A DNA stretch of 64,000 bases, taken from positions 62,001 through 126,000 of the forward strand of contig NZ_SZQF01000003.1 of NCBI RefSeq assembly GCF_005869935.1, read 5' to 3'. Under the pieces are notes generated by a model. That model ran no database searches. It was not told the origin of the DNA and saw only the letters and a program-made list of their open reading frames with translations. This document shows, one piece after another, positions 1-7,606 of this stretch (its first letter is position 1; the number at the start of each line of letters is the position of its first letter). A program made the translations under genes and the position numbers. The DNA is from Winogradskyella algicola (GTDB lineage Bacteria > Bacteroidota > Bacteroidia > Flavobacteriales > Flavobacteriaceae).

Positions 1-409
1 CACTTTCGTTGGCCATTGAGAATATGTTTCGCAATGGTTGAATACGTTCGTTTTGTGTTAATGGCAACTCGTCAATTTCAACTTTATTAAGACTGTTGAA
101 TACATTGTACGTCTTCATATAATCGTACAAACCTTGATTCCAGCCTAAGAAATAAAGTAACCCAAAAAACACAATTAAAATACCCAAGATTCCTAATCGA
201 CCACCAGAGCTTGCTGTTTTTCTGAACTTTCTTAATCCCAAAATCAAGATAATGACACTCAGTAGAATTACAAAAATGTACTTTCTAAAGAATAATAAAG
301 CGGGTTGGTAATCGTCTCTAAAAAAGAACAATAGAATTAACAGTAATAACCCTAAAAATATAGTAATTCGCTTTTGTTTTGAGCCTTTATTCCAATAGCT
401 TTTTATCAT
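1..409 (-). CDS. Membrane protein, partial (C-terminus beyond window edge)
   Basis: An open frame starts at the ATG at 409 and runs without a stop to base 1, so about 136 N-terminal residues are visible (MIKSYWNKGSKQKR...). Three hydrophobic stretches, at roughly residues 14-29, 43-60 and 71-90, predict membrane helices, and a hydrophilic segment follows. I do not recognise the family. It is the last visible member of the minus-strand cluster that begins at 9020. It is separated from the preceding membrane protein (513-1061) by 103 nt that hold two oppositely oriented palindromic repeats. The reading frame and helices are seen directly; co-transcription with the cluster is inferred from orientation only. 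Confidence 0.7.
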   Translation of the reverse strand, partial: MIKSYWNKGSKQKRITIFLGLLLLILLFFFRDDYQPALLFFRKYIFVILLSVIILILGLRKFRKTASSGGRLGILGILIVFFGLLYFLGWNQGLYDYMKTYNVFNSLNKVEIDELPLTQNERIQPLRNIFSMANES

Positions 410-422
410 GATACGTTTTTGT

Positions 423-504
423 GATTCTGAACTTGTTTCAGAATCTTTTTTGTTTCTTACTTAATCTTCTTAATAATGGGATCCTGAAACAAGTTCAGGA
501 TGAC
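423..504. repeat. Pair of related palindromes in opposite orientation
   Basis: At 423-445 the sequence GATTCTGAA-CTTGT-TTCAGAATC forms a 9-bp stem. At 481-500 ATCCTGAA-ACAAG-TTCAGGAT forms an 8-bp stem. The loops CTTGT and ACAAG are reverse complements, so the second palindrome is an inverted, slightly diverged copy of the first. They occupy most of the gap between two membrane-protein genes. Palindromic units like this, often extended by TGAC, are to my recollection common between genes in Flavobacteriaceae; that is unverified here. Confidence 0.75.
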
Positions 505-512
505 ATCCTTTT

Positions 513-1061
513 TTACATAAGACCCTTATCCTTCAGTCGGTCACGTGCAGATTTTTGTTCTGCTTTAGGCTCAGGCACTTTTGCTATTTCTTTTTTTGCC
601 TCTTCTACTGCTTTATTATCCTTGTTTTTTAAATCTTCAATAAGATCTTTGCCTTTTTCCACCGCTTCATCAACAAAATCACTCAAAGAATCACTTTTTT
701 CTTCAACAACCTCTGTGGTTTTAATTACAAAATTAGCAAGGTACGTTCCTATTAAGGTTCCTGTTGCGAAGGTTGCAAAACCAGATAATGCAAAGTAATT
801 TGAAAAGATTTCGATTGGTGTTAAAAACTGTAATATCAATCCTACCACTAACATCGTAATGACTACAAATAGTAATCTTGGAATAAATGGTTGCTTGTAA
901 ATAAATCCTTTTGGATTATCTGCACTCATTTGTAACTCTTTGCTGTTCATTATTTTATTAATAAAACGGTACGCACCATTTCCGTTAGACTCTCTCCAAT
1001 ACAGAAAAATGCCAAATAAAATAGCTGAAACGAAAATGATGATGTCTATTCCTAGTCCCAT
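513..1061 (-). CDS. Uncharacterised membrane protein with charged C-terminal tail
   Basis: The 182-residue protein has a hydrophobic N-terminal helix (about residues 5-21), two further helices (about 63-82 and 89-111, the second Gly/Ala/Thr-rich) and a long Lys/Glu-rich tail (about 115-182) likely to be helical or coiled. No enzyme motif is visible and I do not recognise the family. It lies in the same direction as the AAA+/coiled-coil cluster, separated from the 1559-2794 gene by an S23-containing repeat element. The tail could contact the coiled-coil protein encoded at 7680-9020, but that is speculation from composition only. Confidence 0.75.
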   Translation of the reverse strand: MGLGIDIIIFVSAILFGIFLYWRESNGNGAYRFINKIMNSKELQMSADNPKGFIYKQPFIPRLLFVVITMLVVGLILQFLTPIEIFSNYFALSGFATFATGTLIGTYLANFVIKTTEVVEEKSDSLSDFVDEAVEKGKDLIEDLKNKDNKAVEEAKKEIAKVPEPKAEQKSARDRLKDKGLM

Positions 1062-1076
1062 GTTATAATTTAGTTT

Positions 1077-1104
1077 GAAGCAAGAAGTTAGAAGATTGAA
1101 GCTC
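1077..1104. repeat. Heptad array, left arm of S23 element 1 (GAAGnnn x4)
   Basis: Four consecutive 7-nt units on the plus strand read GAAGCAA, GAAGTTA, GAAGATT, GAAGCTC: a fixed GAAG and a variable triplet. The array is the inverted counterpart of 1507-1555. Bases 1084-1102 and 1537-1555 are inverted repeats of each other with 17 of 19 positions identical. Confidence 0.85.
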
Positions 1105-1124
1105 TATCTTTATGCTATATTATA

Positions 1125-1478
1125 TTATTTCACTTTATTTCTAAAAGCAATCGTCATATTCATTAAATCAAAACAATCTTTGTAAAAACCGTCAAAAACT
1201 TCTTGACTAATATAACTTCTTCGTTTTGCTTTATGCAAACAAGTTACGACTTCTGCAATTGAACGAATTGAATATCCTAAAAACTTTCTGAATTCAGCAC
1301 CAGATTGCAATATTGAACCTTCAGAAATATTCAGTGCTACTGAATCTGAAGCTCTTCGTATTTGAGATGATAAATTATAAATTTCTTTTTCAGGAAACAA
1401 CTCTGTAAGCTTATCCATATTATCACCTAAGTCCATTGCCTTTTGCCAAATTAATAAGCTTTCAAATTTAAACTTCAT
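1125..1478 (-). CDS. Four-helix-bundle protein, S23 / bAvd-like family (copy 1)
   Basis: The 117-residue protein matches the family first found in 23S rRNA intervening sequences (S23) and related to the Avd accessory protein of diversity-generating retroelements. It shows the characteristic N-terminal F-x-LLIWQKAMDL helix, the central LSSQIRRASDSVALNISEG segment (about residues 36-54) and an amphipathic C-terminal half. Only a structural role or nucleic-acid binding is known or proposed for this family; no enzymatic residues are seen. The gene is enclosed by inverted arrays of GAAGnnn heptads (1077-1104 and 1507-1555) inside an otherwise continuous minus-strand cluster, so it looks like cargo of an inserted element, not an ordinary operon member. 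The second copy, at 6131-6493, is only distantly similar. Confidence 0.88.
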   Translation of the reverse strand: MKFKFESLLIWQKAMDLGDNMDKLTELFPEKEIYNLSSQIRRASDSVALNISEGSILQSGAEFRKFLGYSIRSIAEVVTCLHKAKRRSYISQEVFDGFYKDCFDLMNMTIAFRNKVK

Positions 1479-1506
1479 GCTATTAGTCTATTTATATGTA
1501 AAATTG

Positions 1507-1555
1507 TTACTTCAAGCTTTTAACTCCGTACTTCCTGCTTCAAGCTTCCAACTTC
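1507..1555. repeat. Heptad array, right arm of S23 element 1 (GAAGnnn x7, inverted)
   Basis: Read on the minus strand, seven consecutive units are GAAGTTG, GAAGCTT, GAAGCAG, GAAGTAC, GGAGTTA, AAAGCTT, GAAGTAA. The tetramer GAAG is kept in five units and changed at one base in two, while the following triplet varies. It lies between the 411-residue protein gene and the S23-like gene, and is inverted relative to 1077-1104. Confidence 0.85.
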
Positions 1556-1558
1556 CAT

Positions 1559-2794
1559 CTATATATTGTTACTAATCGTCTCAATCACCCAATCCTGAAA
1601 GGATGCATCCCAAGTCTCATAATTTTTGTAAAACTGCTCTTTATCGTACCAGTACAAAAACAGAATATCTTTTGGTGAAATATTTACCAATAATTTATGA
1701 ATTAAATCGCGATGCTCTGCCGACAATGACGAATGTGGCTGATGTAGTGCAAAATACATGGACTGATCTACCATATCTTCAATTTTATAAGCGTTGCTGC
1801 GTTCTAATTTTTCTAAATACAACTCAACTCCCATCACTTGTTTTCGAGCTGCTATATCGATTTTATTTAAGTAGCTTTTAAAAAGCGCTTTACTATCTAA
1901 AATCTCTTTTATTGCATGTTCAGTGTCTTTAAGTTTACTGAATAATTCAAACTTTTTAATACGATCGTAATTAGGTGTTTTTACCATGTATTCTAAATCG
2001 CACTCAATGATGATATGACTTTTCAGCTTATCGACCAATTCTGGCTGACTGATATGATAAATCAACACATCGTGAATGGTATCTTTAATAGCTTCTTTAT
2101 AGGAATCCTCATTTTCGAAAACCAAAATGGTTTGAATAAAATCTCGCAACAAGTACACACCACCAAAGGCACGTGTATAAAATGAACCTGTGGTATAATG
2201 TAACGCATGAAGGTTTAAATCTCTACTTCGTAGATCTCCGTAAGTTTTTGCAGATTCTAGTAATGCGTTATGAATGTCTTCATCAATAAAGTTATTACCT
2301 GTTCTAAACTTGTCTACCAGTCGAAGTTGTTCTTTTTGTCGCTCTTCTAGGTTATCTATAAGTCTAAAGCTAATACTTACATCGTCGTATTTTAAAATGT
2401 CTAAAGGCTCATAAAATACATCTATATCCTGATCAAAATCGATGCAAATCGCTGAATCTCTGGTGATATCGTTTATTTTGCTTCCATGTGTTCTAAAGAT
2501 ATGTTGCATCATATCTCTATCAAAAGAATGAAACGGTAAATACACTGGTTTTCCTTTTTGTAAAGGTGAAATAATGATACCATGCGGATTGGCATCACCA
2601 TGATTTAGGTAATGTACATCCTTCTTTTCTTCTGCTACTTCTGGACTCCAGCCAACACCATCTATAGAAAAGGAAGTGAGTTTGGTTTCTTTAAAACCAA
2701 GTGTTTTTAAACATTTATTATAGCGCTCTACCAGTTTACCACTTACTGGTATAAGTTCGCTTCTGTATAGGTTTGCTTGTTTTAGTTTGTTCAT
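1559..2794 (-). CDS. Uncharacterised 411-residue cytoplasmic protein
   Basis: The protein begins MNKLKQANLYRSELIPVSGK and has no signal peptide or membrane helix. The first third contains the His/Asp-rich stretch HYLNHGDANPHG (about residues 62-73); the rest is mainly helical and charged. I do not recognise a characterised domain. It resembles a conserved flavobacterial family that I recall only as a domain of unknown function (possibly DUF6638, unverified). It lies 46 nt downstream of the Nudix gene and is followed by S23 element 1. Its place in a cluster with an AAA+ ATPase and a coiled-coil protein suggests a shared process, not a known enzyme. Confidence 0.75.
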   Translation of the reverse strand: MNKLKQANLYRSELIPVSGKLVERYNKCLKTLGFKETKLTSFSIDGVGWSPEVAEEKKDVHYLNHGDANPHGIIISPLQKGKPVYLPFHSFDRDMMQHIFRTHGSKINDITRDSAICIDFDQDIDVFYEPLDILKYDDVSISFRLIDNLEERQKEQLRLVDKFRTGNNFIDEDIHNALLESAKTYGDLRSRDLNLHALHYTTGSFYTRAFGGVYLLRDFIQTILVFENEDSYKEAIKDTIHDVLIYHISQPELVDKLKSHIIIECDLEYMVKTPNYDRIKKFELFSKLKDTEHAIKEILDSKALFKSYLNKIDIAARKQVMGVELYLEKLERSNAYKIEDMVDQSMYFALHQPHSSLSAEHRDLIHKLLVNISPKDILFLYWYDKEQFYKNYETWDASFQDWVIETISNNI

Positions 2795-2840
2795 AAAAGC
2801 CTATCCTAAATCCTTTCCAGAGAAAAGGACTTTTAATCGA

Positions 2841-3434
2841 TTATTGTTGTAATAGTTTTTTTATCTGCACATGTTGCAATAACAAAATCGTTTTTGCATC
2901 GATTATATCTCCATTTACCATCATCGCAATGGCTTTTGTAAATGGTATTTCTAAAATTTCTATGTCTTCATTTTCGGTATCTAAACCTCCTCCGTCATTG
3001 GTTTTCATTTTATCAGTATATTCACCAACAAAACACGAAAATCGTTCTGTACTACATCCTGGTGTGGCAAACGCACTATAAATCTCTGTTAGTTTTGGGA
3101 TGTTATATCCTGTTTCTTCAAGCAACTCTCTTCTTATGGCTTCTTCTGTAGAAGAATCATCCTTTTCTAGCATTCCAGCTGGTACTTCTAATAAAAAACC
3201 ACCTTCTACGCCATTCATATAAGCTGGTAAACGAAATTGCTTAACCAAAATAACGGTTTGCTTTTCCGTATTGTACAGCAAGGCTGCTACTGCATTACCA
3301 CGTTCTAAAACTTCCCATTTGTTTTCAACCCAATCTCCGTCTTTTAACTGATAATTGAATTTTACCTGAGATAAGGTAAAAAACTTATCTGAAAGAATGG
3401 TTCGGTTGATGTTTTTGATGCGTTTTTTAGTCAT
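2841..3434 (-). CDS. Nudix hydrolase, NudK / GDP-mannose pyrophosphatase-like
   Basis: The Nudix box is clear: GMLEKDDSSTEEAIRREL followed by LEETGY, matching Gx5Ex7REUxEExGU. The N-terminal MTKKRIKNINRTILSDKFFTL and the C-terminal DTENEDIEILEIPF are typical of the NudK subgroup, which hydrolyses nucleoside-diphosphate sugars such as GDP-mannose. I place the start at 3434 (197 residues). A longer frame to 3488 exists, but its first 18 codons lie inside the upstream gene and are unlike the family. With this start the ATG overlaps the end of the upstream membrane-protein gene by 8 nt (ATGACTAA), suggesting translational coupling. The substrate is inferred from the family. Confidence 0.88.
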   Translation of the reverse strand: MTKKRIKNINRTILSDKFFTLSQVKFNYQLKDGDWVENKWEVLERGNAVAALLYNTEKQTVILVKQFRLPAYMNGVEGGFLLEVPAGMLEKDDSSTEEAIRRELLEETGYNIPKLTEIYSAFATPGCSTERFSCFVGEYTDKMKTNDGGGLDTENEDIEILEIPFTKAIAMMVNGDIIDAKTILLLQHVQIKKLLQQ

Positions 3435-4071
3435 AAACAAAAGTTTCTTCTTGTTTTGACACCTTAAGGCTATATTCCTTCCATTCACTCATAGAAATAG
3501 GCAATAATTTTCTTGATTTTGAAAAATCAATAGCTTTCAAAATATCATCTCGCATATGATTATACTTATGCTTTGAAAATATTTTTTTCTCATATAATTT
3601 GTATATGGAATCAATGAAAAATGTAGCTTTTTCTCTCTTCAAAGAGTTATTAAATACTTCATATTCATCTTTTCTAATCAATCTACCATAAGACATTGGG
3701 TTAAACAAAACTCTAAAGTAAAAATTAGGCCTCTTATCAAATTTACTCCACTCTATACCAACACAGATTATATAACCTCTAATGTTACCTACCAGTTCAC
3801 TATCTTTCATAATAAACCCTTTTCTTCTGAAGTTACTAAAAGGACTAGAGTTAATCTTTTTCTTTATCCAAAAAGGTTTATAATACTCCTCAATAATATA
3901 ATCTTTAGTTGAAAAAAATAAAACTCCTAATACGAAGAATAAGCTTATATATTTTATGGATAGATACTCTTCCTCTGTCTTAGCTGAAATTGAAATAATA
4001 GAAATTAAAATCAGTAAAAAGACAAATGAAAACAAATAGTATTCTTTAAATATGTACCAAGCTTTTTTCAA
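3427..4071 (-). CDS. Small membrane-anchored protein of unknown function
   Basis: The 214-residue protein has two hydrophobic segments near the N-terminus (about residues 12-29 and 40-55), followed by a basic, aromatic-rich soluble part (about 65-214). No recognised motif. The gene is visibly more A/T-rich and Lys/Phe/Ile/Tyr-rich than the flanking ATPase and Nudix genes. It starts 3 nt after the AAA+ gene ends and overlaps the Nudix start by 8 nt, so it must be co-translated with them. The membrane anchor beside the ATPase suggests a docking or output role for the cluster, which is inference. Confidence 0.72.
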   Translation of the reverse strand: MKKAWYIFKEYYLFSFVFLLILISIISISAKTEEEYLSIKYISLFFVLGVLFFSTKDYIIEEYYKPFWIKKKINSSPFSNFRRKGFIMKDSELVGNIRGYIICVGIEWSKFDKRPNFYFRVLFNPMSYGRLIRKDEYEVFNNSLKREKATFFIDSIYKLYEKKIFSKHKYNHMRDDILKAIDFSKSRKLLPISMSEWKEYSLKVSKQEETFVYD

Positions 4072-4074
4072 AAA

Positions 4075-6036
4075 TTATTCTTGTTTTCCAAAACGCTCTC
4101 TAGCTTCCGTTTCGATGTTTAACTGATTGATTCTGGCATCAACTTTACGTTTAAAGTCGGTATCTGCAATCGTTGCTACATTATCTAAATAACGTACCAC
4201 TTCTTGTCGCCTAATGTCGCTAAAATCGAGACCTTTCATATTGGCTCGCATCAGTTCTTGAAGCATACCAAACTTGGTGTCGTAATCTTTTTTGAAATAC
4301 ACTTCAGGATTGTTGAACCAATCCTCTTCTAAATCGAAATCCGTTAAACGTAACGACACGGCTTTTTGAATGTTTCGCACATCACGCGAAGAGAAAAATG
4401 GAAATATCTTCTGTATTTCTGTATATAAATGCGCATAGAACATATGCTCATTGTCTTTGTATTTGCTCGATACTTTATCGAACGTATCCGACACACGCTC
4501 TTCGGTTGGCTTATCTATTTTTTCTAAGATGTCGCCTAAATTTTTAGCTACTTTTTGTGCATCGAGATACTTATAATCGTTAGGATTGCTCATGTTTATG
4601 AAATCTGGCATGGTATCTTCGAGCTTTTTCCACCAGAGATAATCCTGATCTACAAAGTCCTTTTCATTACGTGCTCCATCAATTTTAAAACGACCTTGTA
4701 CACGCGAAATCACAGCCTTATCCAGCATTTCTGGTAAGTTGGTAAATAAACCTATTGAGCTGTTACCATAATTAACTGCATAAGCACCTTCGGTATATCT
4801 TAAAAATACACCAATCACTTCCTTAACACCAGCGGACACACCTTGCGTTGTACGCTCTTGTAGGTTATTCTCTGCATCATCTATTGGTGCAAAAATGAGA
4901 CGTGTTGGGTCTTGCAAAGGTTTCATCCACTCCACCATTTTCTCTGCAGAACCACCTTGAAATGTTGAAATCAACGTATCTGGCATTGGATGAAATAAAA
5001 ATGGAATATTTAAGTTTTCGCTATGCTCTTTTAATCGTGTTGCAATAGCAGCGATGAGCATACTTTTTCCTGTACCTGGAATTCCATAACCCATAAATAC
5101 TGGCATAAAACCACCTAGCTCTTGAAATGGATTCTTTTTTGCTTCAAAATCGTAGCTTAATAATCGTTCTGTTAATCTTCTGGCAAAGTGCTTAGCATCT
5201 TTGTTGCCTACAATTTGTTCAAACTGAATTTTATTAAACTCTACACTTACAGCTGTTCCTGCAAAAACATTGTTCCAGCCATCAATTACAAAGTCTGAGT
5301 TTTCTAGCTTATACGAACGGTCTTCAATCGTATCAGTATATTCTAATGTGCTTTTTCTGAGTTGAATTTCATCAATAAGGGCTTCAAAATAAACCACCGT
5401 AAAATCAATAACATCTTTGTCGGTTTTGATAATGTCTGGATGTCCTAAGTACTTATCATAGTAGAATAATTGACACGAAATTCCTTTTAAAGGCGATAAA
5501 AACGACACTTCAGGGATGCCTGCAAACTTCTGTTTCATTACCGATAAATCGTCGGATGCATGTGGTTTTAAATCGTTTAGAATTTTATAGGCAGTAGCAA
5601 ATAGCATAAAGGCTGTTGCTGTAAGCATTTTGCTTTCGTACTCACGCTTTCCGGAGTTATCTAAAGCCGATTTGTTTTCACTTAACGTCGATAATCCCGA
5701 GGCATCATAGTAACTATCTTTAATCCAAATACCAAGTGTAATGCCTTCTTGTACAGCAAATAATGTTTGATTAAGAAACAACGGAATTGCAACCGACTCT
5801 GGTAATAATTTCTTTTTTAAAGCTAAAATAGTTTTAGAAACTGAGGTTACAGACACATTACTGCCATTATTAGCTCGTGATAGATACAACAAAATGGATT
5901 CGTCCTTACCATCATTATCTCTATTTTTGGCGCGCTGACTTTGCTCCCACTGAATAGACTTTAGGTAAGACGTTGCTTCGTCTCGAAGCATATTGAGTTC
6001 ATTTTGTTTTATAGGAAAAGTTGAGTTGTGTTGCAT
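4075..6036 (-). CDS. AAA+ ATPase, uncharacterised family
   Basis: The 653-residue protein has an N-terminal helical domain of about 300 residues, then an AAA+ core. Walker A is GYGIPGTGKS at about 316-325. The probable Walker B is RLIFAPIDDAEN (about 379-390), where the usual DE pair is replaced by DD, so hydrolysis may be slowed or depend on another acid. VISRVQGRF (near 445) could supply the sensor or arginine finger, and the C-terminal 180 residues are helical. I do not recognise a characterised subfamily. It is the largest member of the 1-9020 cluster, with a membrane protein 3 nt downstream and S23 element 2 upstream. A remodelling ATPase working on the coiled-coil protein of 7680-9020 is a reasonable hypothesis. 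Confidence 0.85.
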   Translation of the reverse strand: MQHNSTFPIKQNELNMLRDEATSYLKSIQWEQSQRAKNRDNDGKDESILLYLSRANNGSNVSVTSVSKTILALKKKLLPESVAIPLFLNQTLFAVQEGITLGIWIKDSYYDASGLSTLSENKSALDNSGKREYESKMLTATAFMLFATAYKILNDLKPHASDDLSVMKQKFAGIPEVSFLSPLKGISCQLFYYDKYLGHPDIIKTDKDVIDFTVVYFEALIDEIQLRKSTLEYTDTIEDRSYKLENSDFVIDGWNNVFAGTAVSVEFNKIQFEQIVGNKDAKHFARRLTERLLSYDFEAKKNPFQELGGFMPVFMGYGIPGTGKSMLIAAIATRLKEHSENLNIPFLFHPMPDTLISTFQGGSAEKMVEWMKPLQDPTRLIFAPIDDAENNLQERTTQGVSAGVKEVIGVFLRYTEGAYAVNYGNSSIGLFTNLPEMLDKAVISRVQGRFKIDGARNEKDFVDQDYLWWKKLEDTMPDFINMSNPNDYKYLDAQKVAKNLGDILEKIDKPTEERVSDTFDKVSSKYKDNEHMFYAHLYTEIQKIFPFFSSRDVRNIQKAVSLRLTDFDLEEDWFNNPEVYFKKDYDTKFGMLQELMRANMKGLDFSDIRRQEVVRYLDNVATIADTDFKRKVDARINQLNIETEARERFGKQE

Positions 6037-6048
6037 GGTTATAGTTTT

Positions 6049-6104
6049 CAGTAGGCAATTTTCAGTAGGCAGTCTTCAGTAGACAGTCTTCAGTAGGCAG
6101 TTTT
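6049..6104. repeat. Heptad array, left arm of S23 element 2 (CAGTnnn x8)
   Basis: Eight consecutive 7-nt units on the plus strand: CAGTAGG, CAATTTT, CAGTAGG, CAGTCTT, CAGTAGA, CAGTCTT, CAGTAGG, CAGTTTT. The tetramer CAGT is fixed in seven of eight and the triplet varies, with an apparent 14-nt higher-order period. It lies in the gap between the S23-like gene and the AAA+ gene. Confidence 0.9.
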
Positions 6105-6130
6105 AGACATCGTGACTTATTTTTTAGTTT

Positions 6131-6493
6131 TTATAATCCAAATTTACTAGGATTGTTCATCATATAATTAATCAGTTTTCCAACTTCTTGACTTTTGTTC
6201 ATTAGCTCGTTATACTTATTCTTTTCAATGTAAGCGCAAGCTAAAGCAAATTCCAGCCATAATTGAGTTTCGGAATTTTCACTATCAGCATCAGACATTT
6301 TACTTTTAAAATGCTTTTCATATTGACGTTTACGATAACCTTCAGAAATATTAGAGCATACAGACCTACTAGACCTAATTATTTGAGAGGTTAATCCAAA
6401 CATTTCAATTTTTGGAAAACTCTTAGCTAAATGGAAAATTTCCATTGCCAAATCAAATCCTTTTTGATATGCTAGTAAAGTTTTAAAAGACAT
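6131..6493 (-). CDS. Four-helix-bundle protein, S23 / bAvd-like family (copy 2)
   Basis: The 120-residue protein carries the family core LTSQIIRSSRSVCSNISEG (about residues 35-53), preceded by the helix KTLLAYQKGFDLAMEIFHLA and followed by two amphipathic helices. It shares the SxQIxRxSxSVxxNISEG core with the copy at 1125-1478 but little else, so the two are not a recent duplication. Like copy 1 it sits inside the minus-strand cluster between inverted heptad arrays (6049-6104 and 6512-6546), but here the fixed tetramer is CAGT, not GAAG. Known members have no catalytic activity; nucleic-acid binding through a basic barrel is proposed for the related Avd protein. Confidence 0.88.
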   Translation of the reverse strand: MSFKTLLAYQKGFDLAMEIFHLAKSFPKIEMFGLTSQIIRSSRSVCSNISEGYRKRQYEKHFKSKMSDADSENSETQLWLEFALACAYIEKNKYNELMNKSQEVGKLINYMMNNPSKFGL

Positions 6494-6511
6494 TTTTTAT
6501 CTTCATTTATT

Positions 6512-6546
6512 CCTACTGCCTTCTGCAGACTGCAGACTGTAGACTA
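6512..6546. repeat. Heptad array, right arm of S23 element 2 (CAGTnnn x5, inverted)
   Basis: Read on the minus strand, the units are TAGTCTA, CAGTCTG, CAGTCTG, CAGAAGG, CAGTAGG. They use the same tetramer as the left arm at 6049-6104 in inverted orientation. The array ends 10 nt before the stop codon of the 6556-7602 gene. Confidence 0.85.
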
Positions 6547-6555
6547 TTTACTTAT

Positions 6556-7602
6556 TTATTTTTTAATTTTTAAATCAGAAACCTGAACTGGCGGAATTGC
6601 CAACTTATTCATAATTTCTGGTGTTTTGTTATATAGTAATTGTATGATGCGATGTGGTGCAAAAACATAACGCTGTCTAAACGGACTTGCCCACTTCTGA
6701 AAGGTTTGCTTGCTAAAAAAACTACCTTCCTTAAATTCACTTTTAGAGACAAGTTCATCTACTTTAAATGAAACTACAAATGATTCTAAGGGTATATCTT
6801 TCTTAGCAATACCTTGCAAAATGGCGTGAGTTATTTCGTTTTCATCTTTTGCAAACACATTATGAATTGGACCTAAATCAATACGCTTTATGAGCTTTGG
6901 TAATACCTTTGGTAATCGCTTGTCTATAGCGTAGGCCATGGTGTCTAAATTCATCTCACGATCTGATGTATTCTTTAAAACAGAATAAATCTCATCTTTG
7001 TATGAATTAACATCTCTCCCATCGTAATTAAAATACATGTAGCAAACAAAAGGTCTGTTGTGCGTTACATCATAAAAACCCCAGCTTACCAAATGCTCAG
7101 CAGGTGAGCCTTGTGGTGCAGCAATAATCTTACCTTGTACAAAACGATTAAATATATACTCTTTTTTGGCAGATGTGTAATAAACAATAGATGCAGCTTG
7201 AAATAATTTGCGTTTAGAAATCGGTTCTTTCTTTCGCATTAAAGTATCTAGAAATTCATCTTTTAGAATATCAATATCTGTGAGTTTGGTTAAAAACTCT
7301 TCACGCAATTCTAAATCATTAAAGAGATATCTAAATTCTAAATAATTTGGAAAACTAGAATCTGTAAGATCTACCTTCATGTTTTCCTCATCGTCATACA
7401 TGTACTTTACACGCATGGCTTCAATAGAATACAACAATAAATCTGTGTACTGCTTAAACAGCAATATTTCTTGTTGATTAAGTATTTGCTTAGCCTGTAC
7501 AGCTGTAATTAGTTCTTTGAGTGTAAAATCTATCATTTTGTGATAGAACACATACTGCTCTTTAGAATCTAATACTGCGGAATCTAAGGGTGTTACAATC
7601 AT
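6556..7602 (-). CDS. Uncharacterised 348-residue protein of the AAA+ cluster
   Basis: A soluble protein without signal peptide or membrane helix, beginning MIVTPLDSAVLDSKEQYVFY. The first 130 residues look helical. The middle contains the motif-like FVCYMYFNYDGRDVNSYKDE (about 181-200), and the C-terminus is basic. I recognise no catalytic motif. It lies between the coiled-coil protein gene and S23 element 2, and probably belongs to the same transcript. A TTG or ATG start nearer the heptad element is not available, so the ATG at 7602 is kept. Confidence 0.75.
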   Translation of the reverse strand: MIVTPLDSAVLDSKEQYVFYHKMIDFTLKELITAVQAKQILNQQEILLFKQYTDLLLYSIEAMRVKYMYDDEENMKVDLTDSSFPNYLEFRYLFNDLELREEFLTKLTDIDILKDEFLDTLMRKKEPISKRKLFQAASIVYYTSAKKEYIFNRFVQGKIIAAPQGSPAEHLVSWGFYDVTHNRPFVCYMYFNYDGRDVNSYKDEIYSVLKNTSDREMNLDTMAYAIDKRLPKVLPKLIKRIDLGPIHNVFAKDENEITHAILQGIAKKDIPLESFVVSFKVDELVSKSEFKEGSFFSKQTFQKWASPFRQRYVFAPHRIIQLLYNKTPEIMNKLAIPPVQVSDLKIKK

Positions 7603-7606
7603 GGTT

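Noticed and set aside
421-798. Plus-strand 125-residue frame
   Set aside because: It overlaps the membrane-protein gene on the other strand and starts inside the palindromic repeat; composition is that of an antisense shadow.
6049-6104. CRISPR array
   Set aside because: Units are 7 nt long with 3-nt variation; there are no spacers of 25-45 nt and no cas genes nearby.
1077-6546. Diversity-generating retroelement, because of the bAvd-like proteins
   Set aside because: No reverse transcriptase, template repeat or variable-repeat target gene is present in the window.
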